A stretch of 20,762 nucleotides of DNA from HXMU1420-2 sp040830545 (GTDB taxonomy: Bacteria > Pseudomonadota > Alphaproteobacteria > Rhodobacterales > Rhodobacteraceae): NCBI GenBank assembly GCA_040830545.1, contig JBFOMB010000192.1, positions 1-20,762 of the forward strand. Direction: 5' to 3'. Within the stretch, counting starts at the first letter, position 1. The number at the start of each line of letters is the position of its first letter. The notes beneath the pieces were generated by a model. It was not told the origin of the DNA and did not search any database. It was given only the letters and a program-made list of their open reading frames with translations. Position numbers and translations under genes: made by a program. Shown one piece after another: positions 20,736-20,762 of this stretch.

Positions 20736-20762
20736 GGCTGTGCCTTTGCCGATAGGACCGGG

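Noticed and set aside
1..20762. tRNA, rRNA, CRISPR, prophage or IS elements
   Set aside because: I looked for T-loop motifs beside the possible insertion segment, for regularly spaced repeats and for transposase or integrase frames, and found none.

Overview
The window is chromosomal DNA from an alphaproteobacterium, most likely a Rhodobacteraceae (Roseobacter-group) organism. This rests on the high GC content of most genes (39/60 G+C in a sample I counted inside tsf), the overall style of the proteins (a non-pyrrolysine MttB-like methyltransferase, PotABCD-type importer, LuxR solo, AraC and LacI regulators) and dense operons with ATGA-type overlaps. No tRNA, rRNA, CRISPR array or insertion sequence is visible.

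Layout. (1) 1-1235: the 3' part of an MttB-family methyltransferase gene, C-rich and containing two long poly-C tracts. (2) 1236 to about 3300: a low-GC segment (25/60 G+C in a counted sample) holding one gene, an OLD-family ATPase/TOPRIM nuclease, probably a horizontally acquired defence gene. (3) 3600-5580: the conserved rpsB-tsf translation operon with a candidate promoter, leader, intercistronic hairpin and strong terminator. (4) 12989 down to 5626, minus strand: a seven-gene operon in the order LacI regulator, periplasmic binding protein, two permeases, ATPase, nucleoside hydrolase, adenine deaminase. It reads as one purine-nucleoside uptake and salvage unit, with two LacI-type operators placed on its promoter. 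(5) 13106-16679: an AraC regulator flanked by three proteins carrying export signals, namely a Tat-type alpha/beta hydrolase (divergent), a Sec-type hydrolase and a SnoaL/NTF2-like protein. (6) 16680-17051: a 372-base convergent intergenic region with a terminator and tandem hairpins. (7) 18350 down to 17052: aroQ followed 5 bases later by a LuxR-type regulator whose ligand pocket looks non-canonical, preceded by a perfect 25-base palindrome. (8) 20735 down to 18404: an acyl-CoA type operon of crotonase, zinc-free MDR oxidoreductase and MaoC hydratase.

The best candidate for something undescribed is the purine operon. It joins a polyamine-type (PotABCD) ABC importer, rather than the usual nucleoside importer families, to cytoplasmic nucleoside cleavage and adenine deamination. 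Its nucleoside hydrolase carries Tyr where the family normally has the catalytic His. Second is the aroQ-luxR pair, where the acyl-homoserine-lactone-contacting Asp appears to be missing. Third are the unexplained DNA structures: an 11-base-phased GTGTAC array upstream of rpsB and tandem hairpins at 16779-16830. All alignments were made by eye, without database searches.
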